This document shows, piece by piece, positions 46,425 to 59,725 of a stretch of DNA of 64,000 nucleotides. Below the pieces are notes generated by a model that worked only from the letters and a program-made list of their open reading frames with translations, did not search any database and was not told the DNA's origin. The position numbers were made by a program, and so were the translations under genes. Source of the stretch: Siderastrea siderea. Lineage: Eukaryota; Cnidaria; Anthozoa; Scleractinia; Rhizangiidae. Location: positions 31,643,186 to 31,707,185 of the forward strand of contig OZ034968.1 in the NCBI GenBank assembly GCA_964030785.1. The letters are read 5' to 3'. Numbering within the stretch: the stretch's first letter is position 1; each line of letters starts with the position of its first letter.

Positions 46425-48370
46425 TTAACGAAGCAGTTGTCGGTTTAAAGCTATTTTATCCCAAAAGCTTCCGAAAACAGTTTAGTGCGTTCCTCAAAGC
46501 GGGTAACTTTATATAGGCTTACTTCGCATCCGCAAAACTTCTGCTGGCATAATTTAAAGTGTGTTTGGTGTTTGTTTGTTTTGAATCTTGATGGTCTCTA
46601 GTTAGAGAACGAAAATATAACAGATATTTAAAAAACTGTAAGCGAAGCAGTTGTCGGTTTAAACCTATTATATATATATCCGAAAAGCTTCCAAAAACAA
46701 TTCTGTGCGTTTCTGAAAGGACTCAAATTTCAAACAATTTGCAGCCGCAAAACTTATGCCATAGAGTTAAATGTGTTTGGTGTTTGTTTGTTTTCAATCT
46801 CGATGGTCTCAAGTTAGAGAACGAAATATAAGGGTTACAGTCCTTACACAAGCCGATCGAAAGAGCCCTTACACAAGCCGTTCGTCAGAGCCCTTACACA
46901 AGCCGATCGTAAGAGTCCTTACACAAGCCGTTCGTAAGAGCCCTTATAAACGCCGATCGTAACAGTCCTTACACAGGCTGTTCGTAAGTCGTTACAAAAG
47001 TCGTTCGTAAGAGTCCTTATAATCGCCGTTCGTTAGAGTCCTTACGCGCCCTTCTTAAGAGTCCTTATAAACGCCGATCGTAAGAGCCCTTATGAACGCC
47101 GTTTGAAAATTAGTGCAAGCCTTAAAGGCCGTTTGTAGTGATCAGTATAGTAAGAGGTCTTAAAAACGCCGTTCGTAAGGGTCAATGCCTTTCAAACTAA
47201 GATGGCATTTTTCTAAAAGTCCAAATTCGGTCATTTCGCACTGCTTAAAACATGATTTCCGCCAAAAAAATTGAAATACTTGAGTGCAGACATTCCTTTT
47301 GTCGAAGTTATACCCGTAAACACGACAAAAGGACATTTTCAAAAAGGTACTAAACCATATTTATTCAGTTCACACTAAAAATCTACATTAAAAAATTACG
47401 GCAAATGGCCGATTTTGTTAACCCTTCAAGCCATCCGTGCCTCAAGTACGTAATGCACATGTCATTTTAAATATTTATAATACCGCCAGAAGTCATTCAT
47501 GGACACCACTGTAAAACTTAACTGAAACAAAGGACAAACCTACAAACCGATTTGATTACTTAGCAAGTCTTTGGCACTAGCTACACTCTCAAAGCTCCAA
47601 AAAATCTCAGGCACTTGAGTATATAATGGCGTGCGCGGTGTTGGGGAATGCGCGATGGAAGCTTCTCGCAACTCCGATCGCCCGTTCCCAACACCGTCTT
47701 ATTCCCAACCCCATCTTAACACAGTGTTATTTTGGAATTTTGTGAAGCCAAAAATTATTTCCATGGTCAACGGAACGGCTTGTGTAAGGACTCTTACGAA
47801 CGGCTTTTGTAAGGACTCTTACGAACGTCGTTTATAAGGACTCTTATGATCGGCTTGTGTAAGGACTCTTACGAACGGCGTTTATAAGGACTCTTACGAT
47901 CGGCTTGTGTAAGGGCTCTTTCGATCGGCTGGTGTAAAGACTTACGATTGGCGTTTATAAGGACTCTTGCTATCGGCGTTTGTAGGACTCTTAAGAAGGG
48001 CGTTCGTAAGGACCCTGAAACGGCAAATATATCCTCTTATTCACAGCGTATATAAGCAGGCATCCGAATGGTGTTTTCAAACAGTCTTAAAAACGGCTTT
48101 AAGTCTTATTAACGGCGTTTATAAGCAGTCTTCTAAACGGCGTTCCAAAACAGGTCTATATAACAGGTGCGAGTTATGTAGGGTCATTTTCATGCTACGA
48201 ATTATATAGGGTGCTATAAGTTATATTTTTGTACTGTTGTTATATAAGGGTTCATGCCCAGCTACTGATAATGATCCAGGGTTACTTAAGTAACTATAAG
48301 CGAAGCAGTTTTGAGTTTAAAGCTGTTTTATCCGGTAAGTAATGAGTGTTCCTCAAAGCGCTTGAATTTT
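46425..48370. mobile_element. Fold-back element with minisatellite arms
   Basis: Two head-to-tail ~210-bp segments (46425-46637 and 46638-46838, each with GAAGCAGTTGTCGGTTTAAA and TGTGTTTGGTGTTTGTTTG) precede an array of ~24-bp units of the form AGAGTCCTTACACAAGCCGTTCGTA (46838-47190). The same units in inverse orientation fill 47775-48140, giving a hairpin of some 350-bp arms around a ~580-bp centre. A third partial copy of the outer segment follows at 48297. Arms of inverted short tandem repeats are the hallmark of fold-back transposons. Confidence 0.75.
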
Positions 48371-49460
48371 TTTCTCGGCTGCTATAAAAGCCTACGCGAC
48401 ATTTCTTCGATAAGTTTATTACAAGTGCTTAGAAGCTCCCCAAATCCTTTCTTTCGGATAATCCCAGTAAAATGCCGGCGAAATGCCAGTATAAATTTTT
48501 GACCAGACTAATAGGAGTAGTGGCAGTTCATGTTATTTGTTAACATCCGAACGCGATGAAGATAACCCATTTAAATTTTGTTGTTGTAAATGAGCGCCGT
48601 TTCAAGTCCATTCAAGCGAACAGCCAATAATCCAAGGAGAGCTGACAAGCCTTGACAGTTAATGACAGGATATGGAAACATTGCAAACACCAAGCAAGAC
48701 GGCTCGTGAGTAAAATATGTGTTCAGTTTGATGCCCGAAAAAAAAAATAATCAAGCTGTGTTCAGCCTCTAGAATGACCTTTCGACCTTGGTTTTGCAGA
48801 ACAGATCCCCAAAATATTGGAGGACAATTCGGAACACTTTCGGGCTTTTTGCGAAACACTTTTCGAAAGCGAACGAGCCAAAAAAGGCCCGAAATATATT
48901 TCAGAGTTTCAGGACTATTTTTGAGAAACGAACACCAGTTTATTCCTTGGCTGCTCCGCTTTTAGGCTTGGCCAAATCTATATATTACTAAAAATCGAAG
49001 ATTATGATGTTAGAAAGAGAATTAGAGTAAAATAGCAATTCTTCTTCCTGAGATATTTTTAGTTCACAGTGCACTGAATTTACATACTGCGAGTCTCAAA
49101 ATAAATTGATTGCGCAAGCGATGTGGGAACAAATCGAACCTCTCTTTCGCGCACGTTAACCTTCGATTAAAAATTGAAATAGTAACTGAGGCTCATATTG
49201 AAACTTTAAGTCAATGACCACTGTAAAAGAATTTGTGAGAAATAGCGAATACGGTCCGAAGTTAGTTTCAGTTCAAAACCGTATCAAATTGGCATAACGC
49301 GTGAAATCTGACCTTCTTTCACGTGTTTAACATGTTGTTACATTTTTTGGTTTGCGCTGATTGGCCAAAATCTGACAGCTCAGACAACGGGGAGCCACAG
49401 CTGCGCTGGAGGCGGAATTCAAATTCCTGAGACGTCGTTGCAAGCTCTCTCTCCATTTTT
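48371..49460. other. Non-coding stretch
   Basis: No gene or clear repeat seen. Confidence 0.5.
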
Positions 49461-49464
49461 CCCT

Positions 49465-49908
49465 CTATCTCGCCCCCACCCCCGAGAGAGCTTGCTCGCA
49501 TGCTGTTTTCTCGATGGGGTCTTGGTCAACCTTCAACTGTTCAATGTCGCTCGCCGCTGTTTCTTGGAAGGATTCGAGTTTGGCTGTTCTCGCTTCGAGT
49601 TTATTCAGGCTTACTTCAATTTTTCTGACTGTGTTTTCTATGGAGTCTAACTTTTTCCATTTTTCTGAAATCTGTTTGAGAATTCCGCCCAGATCATCAG
49701 TCATCTCTAGAGCCGTCAAGACAACATCGTTTTCTTCTCCTTCGTCGTGTGGATCTTTTCGCGCTGTTGTCGTTTGTGTTATTTGAGGTTCGCTGTCCGC
49801 TGTATTTTTCGCTTTCTTGTGCTCAGGCGAGTCTCCTTTTCCATTTGGAGAGTTTCCAGATGATCTGTTTCGTCTTCTCGATACGTAGTTCAAAATCATA
49901 TCAGCCAT
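49465..49908 (-). pseudogene. LINE ORF1 5' fragment
   Basis: 147 codons starting MADMILNYVSRRRNRSSGNS, aligned to the first half of the protein at 38047-38958 (MADILVQFVRKRRNRSSGSS), including the KKLDSIENTVRKIEVSLN coiled-coil region. The similarity ends in a shared break, so only the 5' part is present. This is unusual for LINE insertions, which normally lose the 5' end. Confidence 0.75.
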
Positions 49909-49909
49909 C

Positions 49910-52900
49910 AGGTCTTAAGATTTAAAAAAAACATATGACGCGCGGAGAGTAAAAACAACCCCTTGCCGCCATGACTCGTCTCAGTCTTTCCAAGCAGAAC
50001 GTACCTTTAATTGAAATACCTCTATCGATGTCATGGATAGCAGACGAGCATTAAATCGAGAGGATATTTTTCTTGATTTTTTATTTTGCTAAGCCATCTT
50101 AGCAATACAACAAAAAGGAACAATTCCAATTACAAAGAAGTTTACATTTCGCCAAAGCTAAATCTATATTGAAAGAAATTATATTCTAGTGTAAGACTAG
50201 ATTCTATTCAGGAAATAAAGAGAAAGAATAGCTGCTAAAAATATCATTCTTTAAGAAGGGCTGAATAAAGCCAGCTTAGCAAATACGACAGAAAGGAACA
50301 ATTCGAATTACAAAGAAGTTTGCATTTTCGCCAAAGCTAAATCTTTTTTAAAATAAATCATAGAAAAAAAGAATAGCAGCTAAAAATACAGCTAAAACTT
50401 CTGGTCTATTATGAAATGGGGCGCTATTCAGAAAGTACAAAACAGCGGCTACGGCTAAGACTACATCAAGTATAACAGAAACCTTTCGTTCTTTTATGCG
50501 CGTACAAATACAGAAACTTTAATTTAACTTAAGGCTTTTTATTTATTGAAAGTTTCGTATTTTCAGTTGCTAGACCTTGTCAAAAGGACAGATTTTTATG
50601 AGATCTCTTTTATTCAAAAGCAGGAAAAAAGAAACCATAAGCGATACCTCATTGAATTTTAAATAAAACAACGGTAAACACAAGCGAAAACTGTTTGAAT
50701 CTTCTATAGTATATATTATAGGCCGTTGTAAGGTCTCAAACCACTAATTGGATTTTATCTCCTAGCAACGAGCATTAAAGCGAGAAGGTATATATTCTTC
50801 TTCATTTATCTTCTTGCAGAGCTTGCGGAGGAACTCGCGTTATAACTGAAACAACCAAGATTCTGAAGACAGTTTGTCCGTCCATTTGCCCGTACTTTGG
50901 AATTACTAAGAGGTAAAAACTTTTATCTGTTTAATATGAATGAAAAGATAGTTTAACTTTCGTAAAGTTGAGATCGTGAACCTTTTCAGTATTCTTTACA
51001 CGTTTTCATTTTGCAAGAGACCCGGGCAAAAATATGACTACTTTTTCATTGAATTTATTGCTATTCTTCAGAAAATTAAATACCACCAAGTTCCAATACC
51101 CTCATTTCTTTCTTCTTTCGCGTCGTAACTTTCTAGGTTTCACTACTTTAAGGTAAAAGCAGTCTGGAGACACGTATCACTTACTGGTCAAATCTGTGTT
51201 TGTAAAATATACTCTAGTGACCTTATATAGAAATCCACAGTTTTTGCTCTTTGCCATCTCTGACGGTGGAACAGGCGGTTGTTTCGGATGTATACAATAT
51301 TCCTCGCCGGGTGTCTGTGATATATATTGGCCATTTATTTTCGTTCATAAAGCATAGGCAGCCAGGAGAAACTTTGAGAAAAAGAAGTCAAGGTCGTTTC
51401 CTCATTTCTAGGTTTTTCTCAAAGGGATATTTGTGTACGCTAACAGAGGTAGAGCTGCTCTGATTTTGGCCGAAAAAATTACTATATATTACGTATCGCG
51501 AATTTCAGAGCCCCCAGTGTCGGCTTTTCGAAACCTAATTTCGCTCTCCAAACGACCTGTTAATCCATCCGAAATTTTTGCAAAAGTCTTAAGTGATCTC
51601 TCGCCAAAGAAAAGTCTTGTTTTTCATCACAATTAAATCCGAATATCTCGGGCAATTTTGGCTTTCTGAACAGGCATATTCCACCGAAATGAACTACATG
51701 CTGGGTACCCCTGAGAAAGTCAAGTTAGTGTACGGTCGTTTGGTCATTTCTATAGATATTGTTATTTTCTTTTTTTTGACCTTACGATTTTCTATCATGA
51801 AAGTCTACAACTTCCTTTGCTCGGATAGCGCTAAAAGAGCGTCCATTTGCAGAGTAGACATGTTTTTCAATAATCCACTGTACCATTGGAAGATTGGTGC
51901 TTATTTTCTAAGAAAATGAACGCTGAATTCTAATTAGGCTTGTTTCCATACTGCAAAAGGCGAAAAATGCTCATTCTTTAAAGGCAAAAGTCTACAACTT
52001 GTCCTGGATCAATTTTCTCAATTTTGGATAAAAGTGTTGTGTTGAGGAGCGACTCGCTTGGCTAGACGAGATGTACCGAGACTCTGCTAGGGGAAAGCTT
52101 CTTTATTGCAGCAACTTGAGCTTCTACAACTTCTAGACTGATTGTAATCAACTACTAGCTACAATCAAGCTTCTCTTATGCCAAAATTGTAGACATGCTC
52201 GGGTTAGCTGACCGTGGGAACCTTTGCTTCACTTTCTGTTGCTTAACACAGTGTGTAAAACACACCTTCACTTTCGACAGTGACAAGTGGAAGATAACCA
52301 ATAAAAGCTCGATGATAAAACTACAAGGTTCGACTATAAACCCAAACAGGAACCTTCATGAGGTAAAATCCAAGGTCAGCTCAAGCATGCCTACTTTAAG
52401 ATACCACACCTAAATTCAACAAGTTCTTTCAGTAGACAGTACAACTCAAAAACTAAGGAAATGCCCCTGTGGACTAGCTTAAACCTTGAATGACCTTAAA
52501 CTACGAAAAAACTGTAAACAAGAAATACTTTTAAGCATAAACCCTTAATTGAGACTAGCAAAAACGTTCTAATAAAAATTATTCCTTTTAAACTTCCTCC
52601 ATTGCACGTTTCGGCTGTATCATGATGTTGCCCAAACCCTGAAAGTTTTGTTGACAATTTGATGACTTCTTTTCCTTTGATATTCTGTAAAAAGACTGCA
52701 AAGTTTAATTCAGCTAAAATATTAAAATTCTCTAACCATGATCGGAAATGTTTCATCCCTCATCGCCGACTCGAAAACAGTGTGATTTTATAAACGTAGC
52801 TACACCCTTCTAGTCGGCTAACGTTCCAAATGTACCTTAATTCTTAAAGCTAACGTCGCATTAATTTCAAACACCATGCCAAAGTCTGGCCCATATAATG

Positions 52901-53860
52901 AAAAAGAACATCACACGTTAGCTCAAAGAGATGAATTTATGTTTTCTTGGGAACATCAGTATCTTACTCGTTCTCTCTTGCACCATTGACATATTGTTCT
53001 TTCCACTCAAACATAAAATTCATATGTTCTCGCCACCGTGTAAAATCCTCTCTTGTAATACAGGGTACGGAGTGGGAAGCTTTCAAATATAATGACACAT
53101 TTCTATCTTTGTTTGGTCTGTTGGTACGTTTTAAAATGCGTTTCTAAACACGGGAAATCATAAATTCGAAGAATTACATCACTAAAACACTTTTGACAGG
53201 CCAATTTCTACCTCGATACTAGCATTTGATTATATTTACTGAACGAGAATGTCTACACACCATATATAGTGATGGAACTCACGAATAACACAAGCTTGAA
53301 AAATTTCATTGGTTGTTCACGCACTTCGCACAGTATGAATAGCTGATATTTCTTTAAAGACATTGAAAATGAGACAACAATTCTCTACCGTTTTCCTCCC
53401 CAATCCTTTTTTGTGAAGTTGAAAAGAGTCTTGTTGATTTCGTGCGTTTACATCAATGAAAATCATGTCGAAATTTATAAATTGTAGAGGACAACTTACA
53501 GATGATATTGGGATATCCGTTGGAAGTTTAATTTTATTGCCATTTTGCCAAATTTTCTTTCGCCTCGCAAAGAAATTAAAACATAAGAATACCTTTTGCC
53601 CGCAAAGGAAATTTATTTCTTTCTAAGCGCCAAGGTCTAGGGCAATGAACCCCACTTCGGCGACGAACCGTATACGCTATGCTTTATGCTTTTCGATTGC
53701 GTGGTTAAATACACGTACTCCATTTCTCAGTACAAAATATACATATATACAGCAACGGCCTGACTGACCTGAATATCCTCAATTCGGGATAGAATTTTTG
53801 TAGACTCCTTTGCGTCATTTGTGCTAACTGCATGAGTCAACACATAAAGAAAATCAAGTA
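49910..53860. other. Non-coding stretch with a small tandem duplication
   Basis: No gene supported. A segment with GGAACAATTC(C/G)AATTACAAAGAAG and GCCAAAGCTAAATCT occurs at about 50112 and again at about 50295, roughly 180 bp apart. Short frames at 51251-51919 and 52195-52756 have no recognisable features. Confidence 0.5.
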
Positions 53861-54064
53861 AAATCAGACCCATGCACCACCATCGACACGGCGTTTTGAC
53901 CATTTCATGTAAAATGCATGATCATCTACAGTTACAAATCCGTCTGTTTTGACCAATGCAACTTCCTCGTTACACTGAGCTCCGTTATACGTACCCCCAG
54001 CTATCACAGCTGTATGGTAAAAAAGCACCTCCGCTGAAGGTGTAATGGATTCAGTCAACCAATC

Positions 54065-54172
54065 TGTTCGGTAGAGACGATAAACGCAAAAATAAAACTA
54101 AAAAACACGTTTTAATGACTTCCCAAAACATCAACTTCTCCGAGCCGTACAAAATTCTGCGCACGTGTTCCA
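54065..54172 (-). repeat. 3' LTR of the BEL/Pao element
   Basis: 108 bp, from TGTTCGG to GTTCCA; aligned over its length to 59178-59290. Confidence 0.85.
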
Positions 54173-54193
54173 CCGGACGGGCGGATCGATAGC

Positions 54194-57100
54194 TTACCAA
54201 ATTTGCTTAGCAATGGTGCTCCGCACGCCCGCAGGCTCCGCTATCAACTTCGCCACCCAATGACCCCTCGGCAAAATGATTGGAAACATGACATTATAAG
54301 GCAAACATTCAGCAAATCGGAGTCGACCATCACAGCGAATGACACCCTGGTCATCTATTCGAGGACAGAGCTTGCTGAGTAGACTCTTCTTCGGAAACTT
54401 CTTTCCCACTGTCAGTTCCATGTACTCTTCAGGGAAAGCCTCCTGCTGTGCTTTACGAATTATCTCTTCCTCTGCATCGGTGATCTCTTCAGGAAGTAGC
54501 TCCTGTCCGATTGACCTGGAATTTGGGGAACGCATGTTGTAGAGTGCTTGCCATACTCTAGCCTGTAGTCGCACCAGACGTGTCCAGCTCAAGAAGCGTG
54601 TGGACTCAAGTCTCCATCCCTCACACTCTAGTTCCTTTTCACTTCTCTTCTCTTAAAGTGCTGGCCTCTGGGAGCAACATGTCAGCACATTTGCAACACC
54701 TTCTGTCCCTTGCTTGTGGTTCAACTTCTTTGTTTCTGGTAATGTGGTAGGACGGTTCTCGACATCCATCTTTGGCCAGTAAGCCTTATCTTCTGACAGC
54801 AGCCATGTCGGTCCATGCAACCAAAGAGAGCTTCCCGAAAGCTCCTCTGGTACACCGGTCAGCCGGGTTTTCTTCTGTAACCACATGATGCTTCTGTGAC
54901 GGATCTGTCGCCATTTGTATCTCCCCAATGCGGTTAGCCACGAAGGGGCGGAAGCTGCGCCCATGACCACGTACCCACCACAACACAACGGTACTATGAG
55001 AATAAAATGTCACGGCTTGTACACAGGTCAGCCGATTTTCTTCTGTAACCACATGATGCTTCTGTGACGGATCTGTCGCCATTTATATCTCCCCAATGCG
55101 GTTAGCCACGAAGGGGCGGAAGCTGCGCCCATGACCGCGAACCCACCACAACACAACGGTACTACGAGAATAGAATGTCACCGCTTGAATTGGTACCTCG
55201 AGGATGTGTATTACATGCAGTGTCAGTCTCAGGCCCAGCACGGCTCCCACGAGTTCCAGACGGGGCACCGTCATTGGCTTTAATGGTGCCACCTTACTCT
55301 TTGATGCGATCAATCGGCTTGTAACAACACCATCATTGTATACACACTGCAAGTACACAACAGTTCCATATGCCTGCAATGTAGTAATTCTCTTGTTGAT
55401 CACCTCCTTAGGCTCGCGGAAACACCTGGGCACCCACACATTCTCCGAGGTAACGTCTTCCCAGTCAAATCCCCTCGACCATACTTCTTGAAGAAGAATC
55501 TTGGCTTTCAAAGATTGTCGCAATCTTTCGCAAGACATTCTGTTTTATCAGATGAAGCTCTGCAGATACGTTTGCAGTGGTTATAGTGAATGTGTCTCCC
55601 AAACTGTTCCACGAAACTCCAAGCATTTTAACAACAGGCTCCTGACCTTCACTGATCTGCAGCTCAGTAGCTCGTTCAGCTTTTGGCGTGGCTGCGACAA
55701 CTTCCGGTGCATTCGATATACATTTTCTTGCTTGCATGCCTGCTATCCCCCACAGACTGTCTAGTTGTCGGTGCAACTGAATTCCATCCTCCACGTTTTC
55801 CACACTGTCCAGCGAGTCATCCATGTATATTGATTTTAATACAGTTTCAGCTGCCAGTGGATACTCTTCTTGGTGTTTTCTGGAATTTTCCTGAGCGGTA
55901 AACTGCGATTCCATGGATGCTGAATTTTTTCCTAAAAACAATACGGCTGAACTCGTAAACATCCCGTTTACGACTTGTGTCAAGGTCCCGCCATAGTAAC
56001 CGAAAATATGGACGGCCACTCTCCTCAATTTCCACTTGTAAGTACATTTCTTTTATGTCACAATCCAGAGCCACAGGCCTCTTGAACAGAATAAGCATGT
56101 CGAACAGGTCTTTCTGTAACTTGGGTCCTGCACAAATGACATCATTCAACGACACTCCATCTGTTTTCGCAGACCAGTCAAACATAATGCGCATTTTTGT
56201 TGTAGTTTTTTCCATGCGAACTACCGGGAATTGTGGCAAATACCAAACCTCTGGTGGTGACTTTTCATCCGGTTGGACCTTCCACCCGCAAGTATCGCTT
56301 CCTCAACATACGCCTGAATAGTTTGAGCATATTCTGCCCCCACAACAGGGTCCTTCTTCAGTTTGTTCTCTGTGTAAGACAAACGAGTCAGTGCTGTATG
56401 GCAATTATCTGGAAGTTTAGGTCTATTGTCTTTCCTTGGTACACCCACCTTGTACCTTTCACCAGTGTAACTGACTGAATTTTCAAGTTTCCTTAAAGTC
56501 TCACTTTCGTCCTTGGTGAAAATCGTATTGTCGCAACGTTCTGTACCGCAGTTCTCGACCTCCCAGAGCCTTTCAAAGTCTGGTCAATATCACAGCAGAC
56601 TCCATTGACAGCAGCAAAAGGTTCCCTTGTAAACAACTTCCGACTTACGTGTGTCCTCGCTCCCGTTAACTGCCGCCCCTCTGGTGGACCAATACACGTC
56701 CAGCCCAGAGGCCCTAGACGTGCAATAAGGCCTCCCTCTTTGCGACGTAAATCTGCCCTGGAAAAATGCAGCTCAGCATTGTCCACGCCTATTAACAAAT
56801 CTACTAGCCCATCCTTGGCCGGCTCAGGTAAATCGCATTCTTTAAGACGACGCCACCTTTCTCGAATCTGTTTTCAATTCTCAGCTTTGTAGTTTCCGGT
56901 GACCAGATGAGGGCGAGTCTTCACCTTTATGTCCCCACTGAATTCTCCATCCAGGCTCTCCACTGTTCTGTTACCTCAAATGCATTGATTGAAAGTTTCC
57001 ACCTCATTGTTCAGAACGTTCACGATAACTGTCTGATATCTTTCCTTAAGACCAAGAATTCCAGCAACTTCCTCATTCAAGAAAGTGTCATTAGAGCCAT

Positions 57101-57480
57101 CATTCAATATGGCATTTACTTTCTCCTTACGGTCGTTTGCTTTTAACCACACAGGCACAGTACGAAGGGAATATGCCTCTGATACGGTTTCTTGCTTGGA
57201 TGTTGCTGTATGCGCTCGGGTTGGTGCCCCCTCCCGTGGAGAAACGGCTTTCTCGTCTTTCAAATCAACTCGTAGGGTGTCGTGTAACAACTAGTGATGA
57301 TTTCTCCTGCAGCCATTAATGTCACAAGAACAAGCTCTGGCACAATCTCTCCCTTCATGATTGCTGGCCAAACTGCGAAAACATAAGCGCTTGTCCTTTG
57401 AAGACGTCCCAACGCTTGTCCACTCCCAGGCTCTGGAATCGTCTGGAGCTCCAGAACCCGTGGTTTCCCCCACAGTACAC
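54194..57480 (-). pseudogene. BEL pol relic (protease, reverse transcriptase, RNase H, partial integrase)
   Basis: Pieces in transcriptional order: aspartic protease region with VNAILNDGSNDTFLN (56976-57290), protease/RT linker with LIGVDNAELHFS and GPLGWTCIGPP (56493-56798), and reverse transcriptase with FDWSAKTDGVSLNDVICAGP and VALDCDIKEMYLQV (55847-56239). YMDDSLDSVENVEDG with MLGVSWN (55465-56028) follows, then an RNase H-like region with VPRLELVGAVLGLRL (55083-55538), and integrase N-terminal residues with GVIRCDGRLRFAE (54194-54592). A 169-bp tandem duplication (54870 and 55039 starts) lies in the RNase H/integrase linker. Many stops and frame changes. Confidence 0.8.
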
Positions 57481-57585
57481 GCAAGGTGGCTTGGTTGTCG
57501 GTCCCAGTGTCTCTCTTCGCTGGTCATTGCCCGTGCTGAACAAAGTTCTCGATCCACCGCTCCTTTCAACCCGTTTCACACTAGC

Positions 57586-58590
57586 TCATGCTACTTCAGC
57601 TGACTCAGCCGCAATCCCATGTGCCATCTCAACTGCCTCAACTCTGATCCTTACTTCCTCCTTCAACCAATCTCTCAAACTCAGCACCAATCGCTCTTGA
57701 TTATGTTCCCTTAACCAGCCACTATAACTTTCGACCAACCTATCAGCAAACTTCTTCACCAACAAACTATACAATGGTCCATCTTGCAACTCTCCAGTCC
57801 GGCCCTCTGCCTGCAATTTCACCATTGCGATGCGGGCAAAATCTGCAAATTTCTTAAACGACTGCACATCACTGCTTTTCAAGGGAGGCATCCTTTCAAT
57901 CTGGTCCATGTATGCTTGTAGCTTTCTGCGTTCACACCAAACTTAGTCTCGAGAATCTGCTTGGCTTCCTCGTATTCCGGCTGTGTCGCTGCAAGACCCC
58001 TTATTGCGTCAAGAGCGCTTCCTGTAAGGCTTTGTCTTAGCCGTGGCATCTGTGCATCCTTGCGATATTTGGAGGCTCTTCTCATTGATCCACAAGACTC
58101 AAAAACAACCCCCAGAAATCCTCGAGTTTGCTTTTCTTACCATCAAATATCGGAACTTTCAGAGGTTTCAACCGCTGGCTGTAATTTCCTAAGTGCTGTG
58201 GGCTCGAGGAGTGGTTGTTGACGGATGAATATGGTGACTGATCCATCATATGCAGCACTGAATGCGGCACTGTTTGTTCATTCAAAGCCGTTTGACTCTT
58301 CTTCACGAGTTGCTTGATTACGCCCTCAGCTTTTTCGATAGCATTGTTTATTTCACTTTTAAGACCCTCTGCTTCCACTGTAACCGAATTCGCGTTCTCC
58401 AGTTCCCCTGAACGTGAATACGCGTCTTGTAATTCACCCATAATATTGACTCCAACGTCGCCCACAAATCTGCGATCTCATTTTCAATCAGCTTGGCATC
58501 CTCACCGCTCGCACACCGCCTCTCTAAACTGTGGCGTGTTTTTGCAGCTACTGTTTTTCTAGCCCTCTTGACTCGCTTAAGCTCCAAAAT
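57586..58590 (-). pseudogene. BEL gag relic
   Basis: The pieces KPLKVPIFDGKKSKLEDFW (58082-58465), RLRQSLTGSALDAIRGL with EEAKQILETKFG (57879-58085) and the downstream helical block (57586-57909) match the conserved gag region (DUF1759-type) of BEL/Pao elements. A CVYCGGNHGFW zinc knuckle-like motif follows at about 57480. Frames are broken between the pieces. Confidence 0.75.
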
Positions 58591-59157
58591 TCTTTCTTGC
58601 TCTCTCTTCGATTGTTCAACTTGTTAAATCTCCTCCTCGGATCACAACTGACCCAGCGAACCAAACCCCATATTTATTTGCACGATGAAAAATAAAATCC
58701 CTCTGCAAAGCGTCAATGGCCGTTAAAATTCTCGAGCGACTCCAATAACACGAGATTCTAGACCACAAACTCCAACAACGCGAAATTCTAGGTGACAAAG
58801 TCCCCAAGACGATGGGAAACACTGAAATTATGACCAGTCGGTAAACCAAAATGTCTTGAAACTGTCGTCGATAAATCCTTTTACACCAGCCGTCGAAATG
58901 TTAAAACGCATGACGAAGATGTTCCTGACAACTCCACACAGCGATTAACGACTCCTTGGTGATCAAAAGAATGCTATAAGTCCTTTGAGCAGATCCAAAA
59001 ATCTCCAAAACCACAACAACAAACTCCAAATACGATGCGAAGCGGTGAAAATTACACAATGGCGTCCTGAAACGTTATGATCTCCGCAAAAACAACCGCC
59101 GATAACTCTTCCAAAATGTACATAAATCGTTCAGAGCCGTTGTGTTCCCTGAAATCC

Positions 59158-59174
59158 CCCCGTCGTGGTCGCCA
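59158..59174 (-). other. Primer-binding site, tRNA-Arg type
   Basis: On the minus strand, three bases after the right LTR, TGGCGACCACGACGGG matches the complement of the 3' end (with CCA) of animal tRNA-Arg(TCG) in 15 of 16 positions, judged from my memory of that tRNA. Confidence 0.7.
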
Positions 59175-59177
59175 GAA

Positions 59178-59290
59178 TGTTCGGTCGAGAAGATAAACGC
59201 AAAAATAAAACTAAAAAACACAACTCGTTTTAATGACTTTCCAAAACATCAATTTCTCTGAGCCGTACAAAATTCTGCGCACGCGTTCCA
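59178..59290 (-). repeat. 5' LTR of the BEL/Pao element
   Basis: 113 bp, TG..CA bounded, next to the primer-binding site, which fixes the orientation of the element. Confidence 0.85.
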
Positions 59291-59725
59291 ACGTGACCAG
59301 AAAACTAGTTAATCCCGTTTTAACAACAGGGTTAAAAAATGTCCCCTAGTCACGCGGTTTCCTAGTCACGCTCTTCTAAACAAATCATTATGTGCATTTC
59401 ATGTACCTGGTGGGGAGTGCTCCGTGCTCTCCTCAGTCTCCTCTCTTGTGGTGTTTCTCTCTATTTCGTTTTTTGCTTTTTCTTTCTCTTTTTCAGGGTA
59501 AGCGTTTTTATGATGAACTTCAAAGTGGACTTCGGATTCCAAACTTTAATGGATTCCGGATTCTTTCCCAGTGTAGATTTTGGATTCCAATCCACTGTAT
59601 TCCGGATTCCAAAAGTCAAAATTTCCTGGATTCCGGATTACGGATTCTGTCACATGGAGCGATTGATAACCTTCATGTTACGCTTTTTGCAGTTTGTCCT
59701 AGTGTTGTTTTTGTGGACGTAAACC

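Larger units (their letters stand above)
54065..59290 (-). mobile_element. Degenerate BEL/Pao LTR retrotransposon, 5.2 kb
   Basis: Short LTRs (TGTTCGG..TTCCA) lie at 54065-54172 and 59178-59290 in direct orientation. The coding strand is minus. A primer-binding site lies next to the right LTR, and gag, protease, reverse transcriptase and RNase H remnants follow in BEL order. Frameshifts are numerous. The integrase catalytic core is missing between its N-terminal part and the left LTR. The LTRs differ in a 2-3-base indel, a 2-4-base indel and several substitutions. I see no flanking 5-bp duplication. Confidence 0.85.

Noticed and set aside
46838..48140. CRISPR-like array
   Set aside because: The ~24-bp units are contiguous without unique spacers and occur in both orientations; this is a minisatellite fold-back.
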